Positions 24,495 through 32,910 of a stretch of 34,422 nucleotides of DNA are shown here, in pieces. The position numbers and the translations under genes were made by a program. The stretch comes from Bdellovibrionia bacterium (GTDB lineage: Bacteria; Bdellovibrionota; Bdellovibrionia; Bdellovibrionales; UBA1609). The stretch lies in the NCBI GenBank assembly GCA_030432925.1, contig JAUILT010000029.1:1-34422 (forward strand). The letters run 5' to 3'. Below the pieces are notes generated by a model, which saw only the letters and a list, made by a program, of their open reading frames with translations, was not told the DNA's origin and ran no database searches. Within the stretch, counting starts at the first letter, position 1, and every line of letters begins with the position of its first letter.

Positions 24495-25358
24495 TCAGTC
24501 CTTGATATATCCTGCAAATTTCTCTGAAAGCTTTCTGGCCTTCTTGGGTTCAATCATATTAAGAATCGCAGCAGCACTTCTCTTCTTCATATTCGACAAA
24601 ACTCCAACGGCAAGGTCCTCATTAATGTTCGCAATAATTTCTGCGGCCTGAGCTGGTTTCATATTCGAATAAAACTCCACAAGTTTCTGTATCTTCTCCT
24701 GATCCACTTCAACGCGGTCTTTCAGGACTCCTGCTATATCTCTTCGCACTTTCTCCAAATACTGAATCCGTGCCTCTATCTCCACCTTCTGTTTATTCAA
24801 TTCCTGTTCCAACTCCTCTAGCTCTATTTCACGCAGGTCCAGTTGCTTTTTTCGCTCATTTAACTTAGCGAAATAACTAATGTCTTTTACTTCTTCCTGA
24901 TCCTTACCAGGTTTTTTGCTCTTCTCGACTTGCTTCTGGTCTGGGGAAGAATCTTCCTTCTCTGCCTCTGACTCCATGGAGGATTTTTCCTGGTCAGCAG
25001 CACTGGCCTGACCCATTATTTTAAACTCTATCTTATTCCACCATACATTGATTTCATCTGGATACATGAAGACCAATGTCGAGAGCACCATAAAAAATAA
25101 TGCCACAACTCCCCCTCCCACAGAGGCTCCTGCTCCCGAGGTTTTTCTAACAGAAGCTTTATATCGTGGCTTTCTCTCAGGCCTTGGATGATCTTTCATA
25201 TTAAAAATCTTTCGAAGTTCTTTTTCCGAATAATCACTCAATTCTTTTTTTCCAGACTTTGATCTACTTATTTTTTTTATTTTCTTGGGAGCTTCTTTAA
25301 ATTCGCCTGCATTTTTGCGTGCCTGTTTAAAAAAACTATCATAACTGGAGGACTTCAT
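24495..25358 (-). CDS. MotE/YlxF-like flagellar protein with long cytoplasmic N-terminus
   Basis: A 287-residue bitopic membrane protein. Residues 1-81 are strongly basic (SRSKSGKKELSDYSEKELRK), followed by one TM helix at 82-99, a charged linker, a coiled coil at about 165-215 (ELEELEQELNKQKVEIEAR) and a C-terminal MgtE_N-like helical domain (about 221-287, NMKPAQAAEIIANINEDLA). This is the architecture of MotE, the periplasmic stator chaperone of MotC in Sinorhizobium, and of Bacillus YlxF, which holds the same place between fliJ and fliK. The cytoplasmic extension before the TM helix is unusually long. The start overlaps the fliJ stop (ATGA, 25355-25358) and has GGAG six bases upstream. 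Confidence 0.85.
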   Translation of the reverse strand: MKSSSYDSFFKQARKNAGEFKEAPKKIKKISRSKSGKKELSDYSEKELRKIFNMKDHPRPERKPRYKASVRKTSGAGASVGGGVVALFFMVLSTLVFMYPDEINVWWNKIEFKIMGQASAADQEKSSMESEAEKEDSSPDQKQVEKSKKPGKDQEEVKDISYFAKLNERKKQLDLREIELEELEQELNKQKVEIEARIQYLEKVRRDIAGVLKDRVEVDQEKIQKLVEFYSNMKPAQAAEIIANINEDLAVGVLSNMKKRSAAAILNMIEPKKARKLSEKFAGYIKD

Positions 25359-25804
25359 GATCTGCTCCTTTTAAATCTCATCGTAACAAGATCATCTACC
25401 TGCTTGGCTTCCTTGATCTTCTTTCTCTTTAAAAATTCCTGTTTTTTTCTCTCTTTTAATTTTTTTAAAACCTCGCAATCCTGAGTCGCAGAGATCAGCT
25501 CTTCTCTTTTTTGTTCGGCGGCACTCATCAACTCCCGAGCTTCTTGACGCTTTCTCTCAATTATTATCTTTTGGCCCACAAGAAATTCATTGGCTGATAT
25601 AAACACCGCTGACTGATGACTCACTCCAGCTTTTTCAGAGTTAGATATCGTCTGTCGTGACTGATCTACCTGGTTATACATTTTCTGAATCTCCTCCAGG
25701 CACTCATTCACTCTGTTTTGAGACTGCATCCAAACTCTTTGTGCCTCACCCTTTAAAGTTTCCCGGTGCTTAAGTAGTGTCTCTAGGCGAAATCGAAACC
25801 TCAT
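25355..25804 (-). CDS. fliJ: flagellar export chaperone/ATPase stalk FliJ
   Basis: A 149-residue, almost wholly helical coiled-coil protein starting MRFRFRLETLLKHRE, the typical FliJ opening, with heptad-like Glu/Lys/Arg/Gln throughout and a very basic end (KLKERKKQEFLKRKK). FliJ inserts into the FliI hexamer and couples it to FlhA in type III export. Family members are about 145-150 residues. Its ATG shares one base with the fliI stop (TAATG). Identity rests on this opening and on its place right after fliI. Confidence 0.9.
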   Translation of the reverse strand: MRFRFRLETLLKHRETLKGEAQRVWMQSQNRVNECLEEIQKMYNQVDQSRQTISNSEKAGVSHQSAVFISANEFLVGQKIIIERKRQEARELMSAAEQKREELISATQDCEVLKKLKERKKQEFLKRKKIKEAKQVDDLVTMRFKRSRS

Positions 25805-27144
25805 TATTCAGGCTCCTGTTCCGGCATCTGAAACATAGAGGCCATTCCCTGAAATGCCTGATCTAACGATGATGATTCTTCAATGTCTTGCCTAAGAAAT
25901 CCTTCAATCATCTCGTGCAACTGAATGGCTTGGTCAATTTTAGGATTAGACCCTTGTCTGTAAGCTCCTATATTAATGAGATCTTCGGCCTCTCGATAAA
26001 CCGCAATATTAGAACGAATGATACTTGCAAGATCATAGTGCTGCCTATGAATTACATTTCTCATCACCCGGCTTGTGCTTTGAAGTACATCTATAGCCGG
26101 AAAGTGTCCTTTGTTCGCCAGCTTTCGATCAAGAACCAAGTGGCCATCTACAATAGAACGAACAGCATCTCCGATAGGGTCATCCATGTCATCCCCTTCA
26201 ACAAGGACTGTGAATAACCCGGTGATACTACCTCCCTCATCAAATGTACCCGCTCGCTCCAAAAGTTTAGGAAGCATGGAAAATACGCTAGGAGTATATC
26301 CTTTGGAGGCCGGAGGCTCTCCGGCGTTCAATCCAATTTCTCGCTGAGCCATTGCAAAACGAGTCACGGAATCCATCATAAACAAAACGTCCTTGCCCTT
26401 GGAGGAAAAATATTGAGCAATCGTTGCTGCCACAAAGGCCCCTCGCATTCTCAACAGTGGACTTTGGTCGGAAGTAGCACAAATAATCACAGATTTTTTT
26501 AAGCCTTCCTCACCCAAAGTGTGTTCAATAAATTCTCTCACTTCACGGCCACGCTCACCAATCAAGGCTATTACGTTCACATCTGCAGAACTGGATCGAG
26601 CCATCATACCCAAAAGAACCGATTTACCAACACCGGAACCAGCCATAATACCTATTCTCTGTCCTTTACCAACAGTGGTCAGACCATCAATACTTCTCAC
26701 ACCCAAACTGAGTGCCTGATCAATAGGTGGACGACTCATAGGTCCTGGGATTTCATCATAAATAGACATTTCGTCCTGACAATCAAGATTCGACAGACCA
26801 TCTATTTGCTGGCCCATACCATTAATGACTCGACCGAGCAGCTCCTCTCCAACACGAACTGCAGCATGATATCGTAAAAGTACAATTCTTGAACCCATAC
26901 CCACACCATGCATTTCACCCAGTGGCATTAAAAGGACATGCTTATCTCTAAAACCAACAACTTCAGCAAGAAACCTGCGTTTTCCAACCATAGCATGAAT
27001 TTCACAGATAGAGCCCACGCAGGCTCCTGGAACAAACCCCTGAATTAAAAACCCTGTGACATGGGTCACTTTACCCACATCCAGAGTTAAGTTGGCAGAA
27101 TCAAATGCCTTGCTGTATCGGTTTAAATCAAGAATCAATTCCAA
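25804..27144 (-). CDS. fliI: flagellum-specific export ATPase FliI
   Basis: A 446-residue ATPase of the F1-beta/type III secretion family, energising flagellar protein export with FliH and FliJ. Walker A is AGSGVGKS (168-175, Lys174), then GERGREVREF, Walker B with MMDSVTRFAMAQRE, and the GEPPASKGYTPSVFSMLPKLLERAG signature region. Length is normal. The start codon is TTG at 27144, read on the minus strand as TTG-GAA-TTG, with only a loosely placed GGAG upstream. No in-frame ATG occurs before residue 52, which would delete part of the N-terminal beta-barrel. Two bases separate it from the fliH stop. Confidence 0.97.
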   Translation of the reverse strand: MELILDLNRYSKAFDSANLTLDVGKVTHVTGFLIQGFVPGACVGSICEIHAMVGKRRFLAEVVGFRDKHVLLMPLGEMHGVGMGSRIVLLRYHAAVRVGEELLGRVINGMGQQIDGLSNLDCQDEMSIYDEIPGPMSRPPIDQALSLGVRSIDGLTTVGKGQRIGIMAGSGVGKSVLLGMMARSSSADVNVIALIGERGREVREFIEHTLGEEGLKKSVIICATSDQSPLLRMRGAFVAATIAQYFSSKGKDVLFMMDSVTRFAMAQREIGLNAGEPPASKGYTPSVFSMLPKLLERAGTFDEGGSITGLFTVLVEGDDMDDPIGDAVRSIVDGHLVLDRKLANKGHFPAIDVLQSTSRVMRNVIHRQHYDLASIIRSNIAVYREAEDLINIGAYRQGSNPKIDQAIQLHEMIEGFLRQDIEESSSLDQAFQGMASMFQMPEQEPE

Positions 27145-27146
27145 AT

Positions 27147-27956
27147 CTACTCTTCTCCGCTTTCACCTTTTCCACTGTCATCCGATTCATGATCAGCCGT
27201 GCTCTTGATCTTGGGCAGTCTGTTGACAATCACATCCCAGGCCTTAGAAATCCTCTGCCGAACAGTGGCATCAATGGACCCAGAGTTGGTTTCTACTTGA
27301 CACCCTCCTCGCACAATTCCATCAGAACTTTCTAGCTTGAGCCTTTCAAGAAAATCAAAATTTCTACCTGTTTTTTCTTTGTAGCTCTCAACAAATATCA
27401 TGTCTTCTGGAGAAATCTTCACCGTGACCTGGTCTTCAGCCTGAATCTCATTCACCACCTTTTTCATGACTTCAATAATCATTCCCTCATCTTCTTGAAC
27501 AGCCTTCATGGTGATTTTCGAGGCAATTTCATGGATCATTGTCATAAAAGTCACTTCATTTTCATCTAGCAACCGACTTTTAATACTCTCAAAACCTTCC
27601 AACAGCTCAGCCATTTTTTGGATTTGATCCTCAAATTCGGCTTTTCTTTCTTCAAAAGCTTTTGCTGTTCCTTCAATAAGACCCAGCTCATAGGCTTCTG
27701 CGTAGGCTTTTTCTTCAACATTTTTAAGTCGATCCAGGGCCATTTCTTCAATTTTATTTTCTATGGATTTTCGTTGAAGTTCGCTGATTCCTACCTGATC
27801 TGCAACCAGCTCACTAATTTTAAAATCAGAGGTCGATTCCCCTTGCGAAGACACAAAACTCTCAGCCGAATGAGTGACCACTGCTGGAAACTCTTTTGGT
27901 ATATAGTCCAGGACTATAGACTCACTATCATTTTTTCTGATAACTTCTCTTGCCAT
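27147..27956 (-). CDS. fliH: flagellar assembly protein FliH
   Basis: A 269-residue regulator of the export ATPase. It has a variable charged N-terminal region, the A/G-spaced helix AYAEAYELGLIEGTAKAFEER (about 84-104) that mimics the ATP-synthase b-subunit stalk, and a C-terminal domain (about 140-240) with VTVKISPEDM and RGGCQVETNSGSIDATVRQRI. These are hallmarks of FliH/YscL. The ATG has an AAGG only two bases away and a GGGAG twelve away, so initiation may be weak or depend on the hairpin upstream. It lies 52 bp after fliG, the widest gap within the export-gene block. Confidence 0.93.
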   Translation of the reverse strand: MAREVIRKNDSESIVLDYIPKEFPAVVTHSAESFVSSQGESTSDFKISELVADQVGISELQRKSIENKIEEMALDRLKNVEEKAYAEAYELGLIEGTAKAFEERKAEFEDQIQKMAELLEGFESIKSRLLDENEVTFMTMIHEIASKITMKAVQEDEGMIIEVMKKVVNEIQAEDQVTVKISPEDMIFVESYKEKTGRNFDFLERLKLESSDGIVRGGCQVETNSGSIDATVRQRISKAWDVIVNRLPKIKSTADHESDDSGKGESGEE

Positions 27957-27973
27957 ATCCTTATGTCACTCCC

Positions 27974-27990
27974 AGGCTCATCATGAGCCT
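27974..27990 (-). other. perfect short hairpin between fliG and fliH
   Basis: AGGCTCA (27974-27980) pairs perfectly with TGAGCCT (27984-27990) around three bases. On the transcribed strand the T-rich run comes before, not after, the stem, so it is not a terminator for the operon. It lies just upstream of the fliH ribosome-binding region. Confidence 0.45.
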
Positions 27991-28008
27991 TCAAAAAATT
28001 ATCAAATT

Positions 28009-29049
28009 TTATACTAACGCGTCTTCTGACCCTCCTCGAGCAATCAGAATTTTTCCTTCTTGCTCCAGGCGCCTTGCTACATTGACAATTTCTACCTGTG
28101 CAGATTCTACATCAGACAACCGAGATGGTCCCATATTGGACAAGTCATCTTTAAGCAATTGTGCTGCTCGTTGAGAGATGTTTTTGAAAATTTTCTGACG
28201 AATCTCTTCGTTGGCTGTTTTCAGTGCCAAAAGCAGCTTATCATTGGCGACTTCCTTAAGAAGGGTCTGGATACCTCGGTCGTCAATTTTGATAATGTCT
28301 TCAAAAACAAACATAAGTTTGCGAATTTCTTCAGCCAGAATCGGATCTTTCTCCTCAATCCGAGACATAATCGCTGTTTCTGTATTTTTGTCCATGACGT
28401 TCAGCATTTCTGCCACCGGCTGAACCCCTCCTAAAGAGGCTTGCTCCACAGTTCCTATGGTAGAAAGCTCTTGCTTTAAAACACGGTCCACTTCTGAAAT
28501 CAGCTCAGGAGCCACGTGATCCAAGTTACTCAATCGCAAAACTACTTCTGCCTGAAGGCTTTCAGGAAGTCGCTTTAAAACTTCCCCTTTTTTCTCCGGC
28601 TCCAAGTGAGCTAAAATAACAGAAATTGTCTGAGGATGTTCGTTCAAAAGAAAGTTAGAAAGAGACTTTGCATCGACAATTTCAAGACTTTCCAGATTTC
28701 TCTGAGCCGGTGAGGTTGCACTCAAGTGACCTAAAATTCCACGCGCTCTTTCTTCTCCTACGGAGTCCATTACTGTCTCTTTACTAGTTACTTTGTCAGA
28801 AAAAATATAATCTTCAGATTCACTGATTGACTCGTAGTACTCCTCTAACACTTTTTTGGTGATTTCTACAGGGACAATGCGATACTTCTGCATAGTTCCT
28901 AAAAGCTTTCGAATATCGCCGTCATCAATATGTTTGAATAACAACTTGGCAGCATCTGCCCCTAAATAATTAATGAGTATGGCCGCCTTTTCAAACCCTC
29001 TCAATTCTTCAAAATTGATATTTTCAATTTTTTGAAGCCTTAGTGACAT
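28009..29049 (-). CDS. fliG: flagellar motor switch/rotor protein FliG
   Basis: A 346-residue rotor protein linking the MS ring to the C ring. The FliF-binding N-terminal domain starts at FEKAAILINYLG, the middle-domain EHPQ motif is at 137-140, and the C-terminal torque domain ends the protein. The charged residues that act on the stator align with E. coli at a constant offset: Lys277, Arg294 (SQRAA), Asp301 and Asp302 (KDDL) and Arg310 (GPSRLSDVE). All are conserved, so the motor should work by the standard mechanism. The ATG abuts the fliF stop (TAA ATG) and has a perfect AGGAGG nine bases upstream, promising strong translation. Confidence 0.98.
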   Translation of the reverse strand: MSLRLQKIENINFEELRGFEKAAILINYLGADAAKLLFKHIDDGDIRKLLGTMQKYRIVPVEITKKVLEEYYESISESEDYIFSDKVTSKETVMDSVGEERARGILGHLSATSPAQRNLESLEIVDAKSLSNFLLNEHPQTISVILAHLEPEKKGEVLKRLPESLQAEVVLRLSNLDHVAPELISEVDRVLKQELSTIGTVEQASLGGVQPVAEMLNVMDKNTETAIMSRIEEKDPILAEEIRKLMFVFEDIIKIDDRGIQTLLKEVANDKLLLALKTANEEIRQKIFKNISQRAAQLLKDDLSNMGPSRLSDVESAQVEIVNVARRLEQEGKILIARGGSEDALV

Positions 29050-30696
29050 TTACATATCCCTCCTGGACAGCCAGAGACTGAAGGCCCCGGCAGCCTTTTC
29101 TTCATCATTTTCCATTAATGACATTATTCTTTCCTTTAATAACTCACTCTCTGCTTTATCGGGGTCAATAGACTCCTCAAGTACAGGAAGGGCTCCCGAC
29201 ATTCCTGGCAAAGAATTATCCACAGACTGCAGCTCTTCCAGCTCCTCAATTGTTCTTGGCAGCATATCTTCCACACTATCTTGAAATGAATCTGTCACCC
29301 ATCGCATAAACGGTCGAACCACAATGATAAAAAACAGCGCCAAGCTGAACCCTAACAGCGACCATTTAAATAGAGAGTTAACTAATTTTTTTCTCTCTAA
29401 AGTCGTCAATAGTTTTTCGGCTTCACTAAAGTCTTCTTTTTCAAACCTTATGTTCTCTATTGTAACAGAATCCCCACGCTGATCGCTAAAACCAATGGCG
29501 TTCTTCACAATCGTCTCATATTTAGTCAGCTCTTCTGGAGACCTGGGTGTCCAGTTCTCTGTGGTTCCATCCTTACCTTCTTGAAAAAGAGTTTTACCGT
29601 CAACAAGCACTGCCACACTGATTTTTTCAATAGCACCTGCACCCTTTCGGATATTACGTACCGTTTTGGGAACTTCATAGTTTTGAGAACGAAGCTCTTT
29701 TTTGACGTTCTGTTGAAACCCGATCTGTCCCTGATCTTCAGCTCCAGGAAGATTGGCCCGTGCTCCTGGAATTCCTCCAGGGTTCGACCGTCTACCATCC
29801 AGTAATTCCTCTTCTGTCTGTTGACTTTTAAGGGCTGTGGCATCTGGGTTGACCTGCTCCTCACGAGTTACAACGTGCCTTGGGTCCAGTTGAGCATTTA
29901 CTTTTGCAATGACTTTTCCAGCACCTACCACTTTAGACAGCATTCCCTCAATGCGTTCTTCCAGTTGCCCTTCCACTCTTCGCTGCACATCCAAAAGCTC
30001 AGCCGTCATGACTCCTTCTTCAGAATAATGCTTACTTAACACCTTTCCTCGAGAATCCACAACGGTCACATTTTCAGGGGTTAGGTGCTCCACGCTTGAA
30101 GAGACCAAATAGGTCATACCCCGTACCTGATCCGGAGTCAGGTGTTTCCCTGGTTGAAGTTCCACAACTACAGATGCTGTTGTTTCTCCCTGTTCTTCAA
30201 GAAAAGTTTTCTTTGGCGGCATAGCCAGAATCACTTTAGAATGTCTGACAGCGTCCAAAGTATTAATAGCCCGAATTAATTCTCCCTGAAGAGCTCTTTG
30301 ATAGGTGATTCTCTGAGCATAGGAGGTCACCCCAAAATCCTGCTTTTCAAATAGCTCAAGCCCAACCTGTCCAACTTCTGCAGAGCCCACTTCAGTCATG
30401 ATAGCCATTTGCGTGGAGTGCAGTAGTTCTTTGGGTACCGTTATAGATGTCCCATCATCGGCCATCTTGAAGGGAATATTTTTCTTTTGCAGTTGATCTA
30501 TAACTATTGCCAGCTGGTCCGGAGGAACGTTTCTAAAAAGCACCTCATGGTTAGCACCTGATAGCATCAAAGAGACAATAACAACTGTGGCAAGAAATAC
30601 CACAGCCGAGCCAATAATTGAAACCCTTTTAACAGGTGTGAGAGTTTTATAAAACTCTCTGAACTGCACCACAAGATTTCCAAATAATTTATCCAA
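29050..30696 (-). CDS. fliF: flagellar MS-ring protein FliF
   Basis: A 548-residue membrane protein with two TM helices (about 25-47 and 442-462). It contains the YscJ/FliF ring-building region (SGANHEVLFRNVPPDQLAIVIDQL, SYAQRITYQRALQGELIRAI, TASVVVELQPG) and the C-terminal cytoplasmic tail that binds FliG (ends AAGAFSLWLSRRDM). Length is normal. It forms the 34-mer-type ring that starts basal-body assembly. The start is TTG 30696, five bases after GGGGGAG; no ATG start competes near the family N-terminus. Confidence 0.97.
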   Translation of the reverse strand: MDKLFGNLVVQFREFYKTLTPVKRVSIIGSAVVFLATVVIVSLMLSGANHEVLFRNVPPDQLAIVIDQLQKKNIPFKMADDGTSITVPKELLHSTQMAIMTEVGSAEVGQVGLELFEKQDFGVTSYAQRITYQRALQGELIRAINTLDAVRHSKVILAMPPKKTFLEEQGETTASVVVELQPGKHLTPDQVRGMTYLVSSSVEHLTPENVTVVDSRGKVLSKHYSEEGVMTAELLDVQRRVEGQLEERIEGMLSKVVGAGKVIAKVNAQLDPRHVVTREEQVNPDATALKSQQTEEELLDGRRSNPGGIPGARANLPGAEDQGQIGFQQNVKKELRSQNYEVPKTVRNIRKGAGAIEKISVAVLVDGKTLFQEGKDGTTENWTPRSPEELTKYETIVKNAIGFSDQRGDSVTIENIRFEKEDFSEAEKLLTTLERKKLVNSLFKWSLLGFSLALFFIIVVRPFMRWVTDSFQDSVEDMLPRTIEELEELQSVDNSLPGMSGALPVLEESIDPDKAESELLKERIMSLMENDEEKAAGAFSLWLSRRDM

Positions 30697-30747
30697 CGAA
30701 ACTCCCCCTGTTGACTAGTACTCGCTACTCTCAATCAAATAATAAAT

Positions 30748-31080
30748 TCACACCTGCATCTTCATAATTTCTTGATAGGCATCGATGATTTTATTTCTCA
30801 CCTGCACCATCAATTTTAAAGCCACGTCGGCTTTCTCTGCGGCAATCATCACATCAGGAATACTTTTGGCTTTTCCTGTTGCAAGGTCCTCCATTTTTTT
30901 ATCCGCTACCTTCTGAAGAGTATTCACTTGGTTAACAGCTTCATTCAAAGTATCTGCAAATGATTTACCTTTGACTTCTGGGCCCAGCATTTCTGCTTTC
31001 ATCTTTGAGGTCTTGAACTGACTGGTTGTCTGACCAGTATCAATAAGCCCCTCTGCGGATCTGACTGTTAAATTACTCAT
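30748..31080 (-). CDS. fliE: flagellar hook-basal body protein FliE
   Basis: A 110-residue rod-MS-ring adaptor. The conserved C-terminal half reads SFADTLNEAVNQVNTLQ, then DVMIAAEKADVALKLMVQVRNKIIDAYQEIMKMQV, which is diagnostic for FliE. Length is typical. The ATG at 31080 has GGAAGGG close upstream. It lies 23 bp after flgC and 51 bp before fliF. Confidence 0.96.
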   Translation of the reverse strand: MSNLTVRSAEGLIDTGQTTSQFKTSKMKAEMLGPEVKGKSFADTLNEAVNQVNTLQKVADKKMEDLATGKAKSIPDVMIAAEKADVALKLMVQVRNKIIDAYQEIMKMQV

Positions 31081-31103
31081 GCCACCCTTCCTTTATTAAA
31101 GGA

Positions 31104-31541
31104 TTATCTTCCAATCTCTAATGCACCCATTGCCATATCCTTTGTGGCTTGCATGGCCGAAACATTGGCTTCATAGGAGCGTGTTGCTTGAATCATATTT
31201 GTCATTTCTTCCATCAGATTAATATTGGGGTAGGCCACATACCCATCATCGTTAGCATCTGGATGATCTGGCTCGTACTTCAACATAGGTGCTTTTCTGT
31301 CTACTAGGACATCTGTAACCTGAACTCTTTGGGATTTCTGATCTGGAGCACTCGTCAAAATCTCTCCAAAATTACGAGCATCAGGCATGGCTTCGAACAC
31401 CACATCTTTACGGCGATATGGCCCCCCTTCAGGAGTTCTAGTAGTATTCACATTAGCAATATTACTGGATATGGTGTTCATACGCAGACGGTTTGCTGTC
31501 AACCCACTTGCTGATATTCTCATTCCTGTTGAAAAATCCAT
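31104..31541 (-). CDS. flgC: flagellar proximal rod protein FlgC
   Basis: A 145-residue rod protein. The N-terminal motif MRISASGLTANRLRMNTISSNIANVNTTRTPEGGPYRRK region and the C-terminal NLMEEMTNMIQATRSYEANVSAMQATKDMA are the FlgC signatures. It stacks on FlgB in the periplasmic rod. The ATG overlaps the flgB stop by one base (TAATG), so the two are translationally coupled. Confidence 0.97.
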   Translation of the reverse strand: MDFSTGMRISASGLTANRLRMNTISSNIANVNTTRTPEGGPYRRKDVVFEAMPDARNFGEILTSAPDQKSQRVQVTDVLVDRKAPMLKYEPDHPDANDDGYVAYPNINLMEEMTNMIQATRSYEANVSAMQATKDMAMGALEIGR

Positions 31542-31954
31542 TATCTGGTCCCTTCCGTCGCGGCGTACTTCATCGCCCCCAGTTTTTTATTAATGAGTTG
31601 AAGTGCAGCTCTATATAGAATTGTATTTTCAGAAAGATTCGCCATTTCTCTTTCTAAATCCACAGTATTCCCATCGTTCGTTAGATTAATTTCTGGGTTG
31701 TCATAAACATCGGCCCTCACTCGGCCAATGGCACCCTGACCGATCAAAAAGTGATCCTTGTCAGAAATGTGCTGACGCCCCAGGCCCTCATGATCAATAG
31801 CCCTAGACAATGCCTCTTCAAAGTCTACCCGTTGAGCTTTATAGCCGGGAGTCTCAGCATTGGCGATATTTGAAGCCGTAATATTTTGCCTCAACAGCCT
31901 CAAATTTGCTGATGCTGCCAATGCATCTGTCGTCTTGTCAAAGATCTTGCTCAT
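31541..31954 (-). CDS. flgB: flagellar proximal rod protein FlgB
   Basis: A 137-residue rod protein. The N-terminal block LRLLRQNITASNIANAETPGYKAQRVDFEEAL and the C-terminal DLEREMANLSENTILYRAALQLINKK identify it. The ATG overlaps the stop of the sigma-54 activator gene (ATGA, 31951-31954). The regulator and the first rod gene are therefore on one mRNA and coupled in translation. Confidence 0.97.
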   Translation of the reverse strand: MSKIFDKTTDALAASANLRLLRQNITASNIANAETPGYKAQRVDFEEALSRAIDHEGLGRQHISDKDHFLIGQGAIGRVRADVYDNPEINLTNDGNTVDLEREMANLSENTILYRAALQLINKKLGAMKYAATEGTR

Positions 31955-32901
31955 TGTGCATGCACCTGTTTGTATTCATTAATTTTATTTCTCAAAGTCC
32001 GGATGCTGATTCCCAAAAGCTGGGCCGCCTTGGTTCTATTTTGTCCAGTAAAATCCAACGTTTTAAGGATAAGTAACTTTTCAGCTTCTGACACTGTCAT
32101 ACCGGGTTTGATTCCTCTCTCTTCTCGGGATCTTCCATAGTCTTTAATTGAAATCTCATTATCTCGAATGATTGGTGATTGAGACAACAGCACCGTTCTT
32201 TCAACCACGTTCTGCAACTCTCTGACGTTTCCAGGCCAATCCCAATGAAGTAGTTTCTTCATTGCTTCAGACGAAAGACTCTTTGGCTCGATTCCATTTT
32301 CAGCAGAAGACATTTCTACAAATAGACGTGACAAAAGTTCTATATCTTTAACGCGCTTTCTCAGTGGGGGGATCTCCAATGGAATCACATTCAACCGGTA
32401 AAACAAATCCTCTCTAAACTCACCCTTTTCCACCATTTCATGCAGACTTTTATTCGTTGTGGCTACCAGACGGACATTGACTTTAACAGGTGCCTGCCCC
32501 CCAAGCCTCTCCACTTCACCCTCTTGAATCACACGCAAAAGCTTTGCCTGCAATAACAGAGGCATTTCTGAAATCTCATCCAGTAAAAAAGTGGATTCAT
32601 TGGCCAATTCAAATTTTCCGAGCTTGCGTTGATCCGCCCCCGTAAAGGCTCCCTTTTCATATCCAAATAACTCACTTTCAAGAAGTCCTTCAGGAACTGC
32701 TGCGCAGTTTAAAGCCACAAAAGCTTTATTTGACCGGTTGCTTTTAGCATGGATATACCGAGCCAAAAGCTCTTTACCAGTTCCGCTTTCACCGTTGATC
32801 AGTATCGTGGCCCTACTACCTGCGACACTTTCTGCCATTTGCAACACATGTTGCATTTTTGTATCCGCAGTATGTATGACTGAAAAATCTCTTCCTGCCA
32901 C
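31951..32901 (-). CDS. receiver-less sigma-54 activator, FlrC/FlbD-like flagellar regulator
   Basis: A 316-residue protein consisting of an AAA+ sigma-54 interaction domain and a Fis-type helix-turn-helix only; no receiver or other input domain precedes it. Walker A is GESGTGKE (37-44), the GAFTGA loop is 84-89, Walker B is FLLDE (105-109), candidate Arg fingers are Arg163 and Arg169 (FREDLFYRLNV), and the HTH is about 285-308 (NRTKAAQLLGISIRTLRNKI). Before Walker B the usual Gly-Gly is replaced by Glu-Ser (NESTFLLDEISEMP), which is odd. The start is GTG 32901, six bases after AGGAG; that site overlaps the stop of the upstream TPR gene. Coupling to flgB points to control of flagellar sigma-54 promoters. 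How it is switched on is unknown. Confidence 0.9.
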   Translation of the reverse strand: MAGRDFSVIHTADTKMQHVLQMAESVAGSRATILINGESGTGKELLARYIHAKSNRSNKAFVALNCAAVPEGLLESELFGYEKGAFTGADQRKLGKFELANESTFLLDEISEMPLLLQAKLLRVIQEGEVERLGGQAPVKVNVRLVATTNKSLHEMVEKGEFREDLFYRLNVIPLEIPPLRKRVKDIELLSRLFVEMSSAENGIEPKSLSSEAMKKLLHWDWPGNVRELQNVVERTVLLSQSPIIRDNEISIKDYGRSREERGIKPGMTVSEAEKLLILKTLDFTGQNRTKAAQLLGISIRTLRNKINEYKQVHAQ

Positions 32902-32910
32902 AAGTGACTC

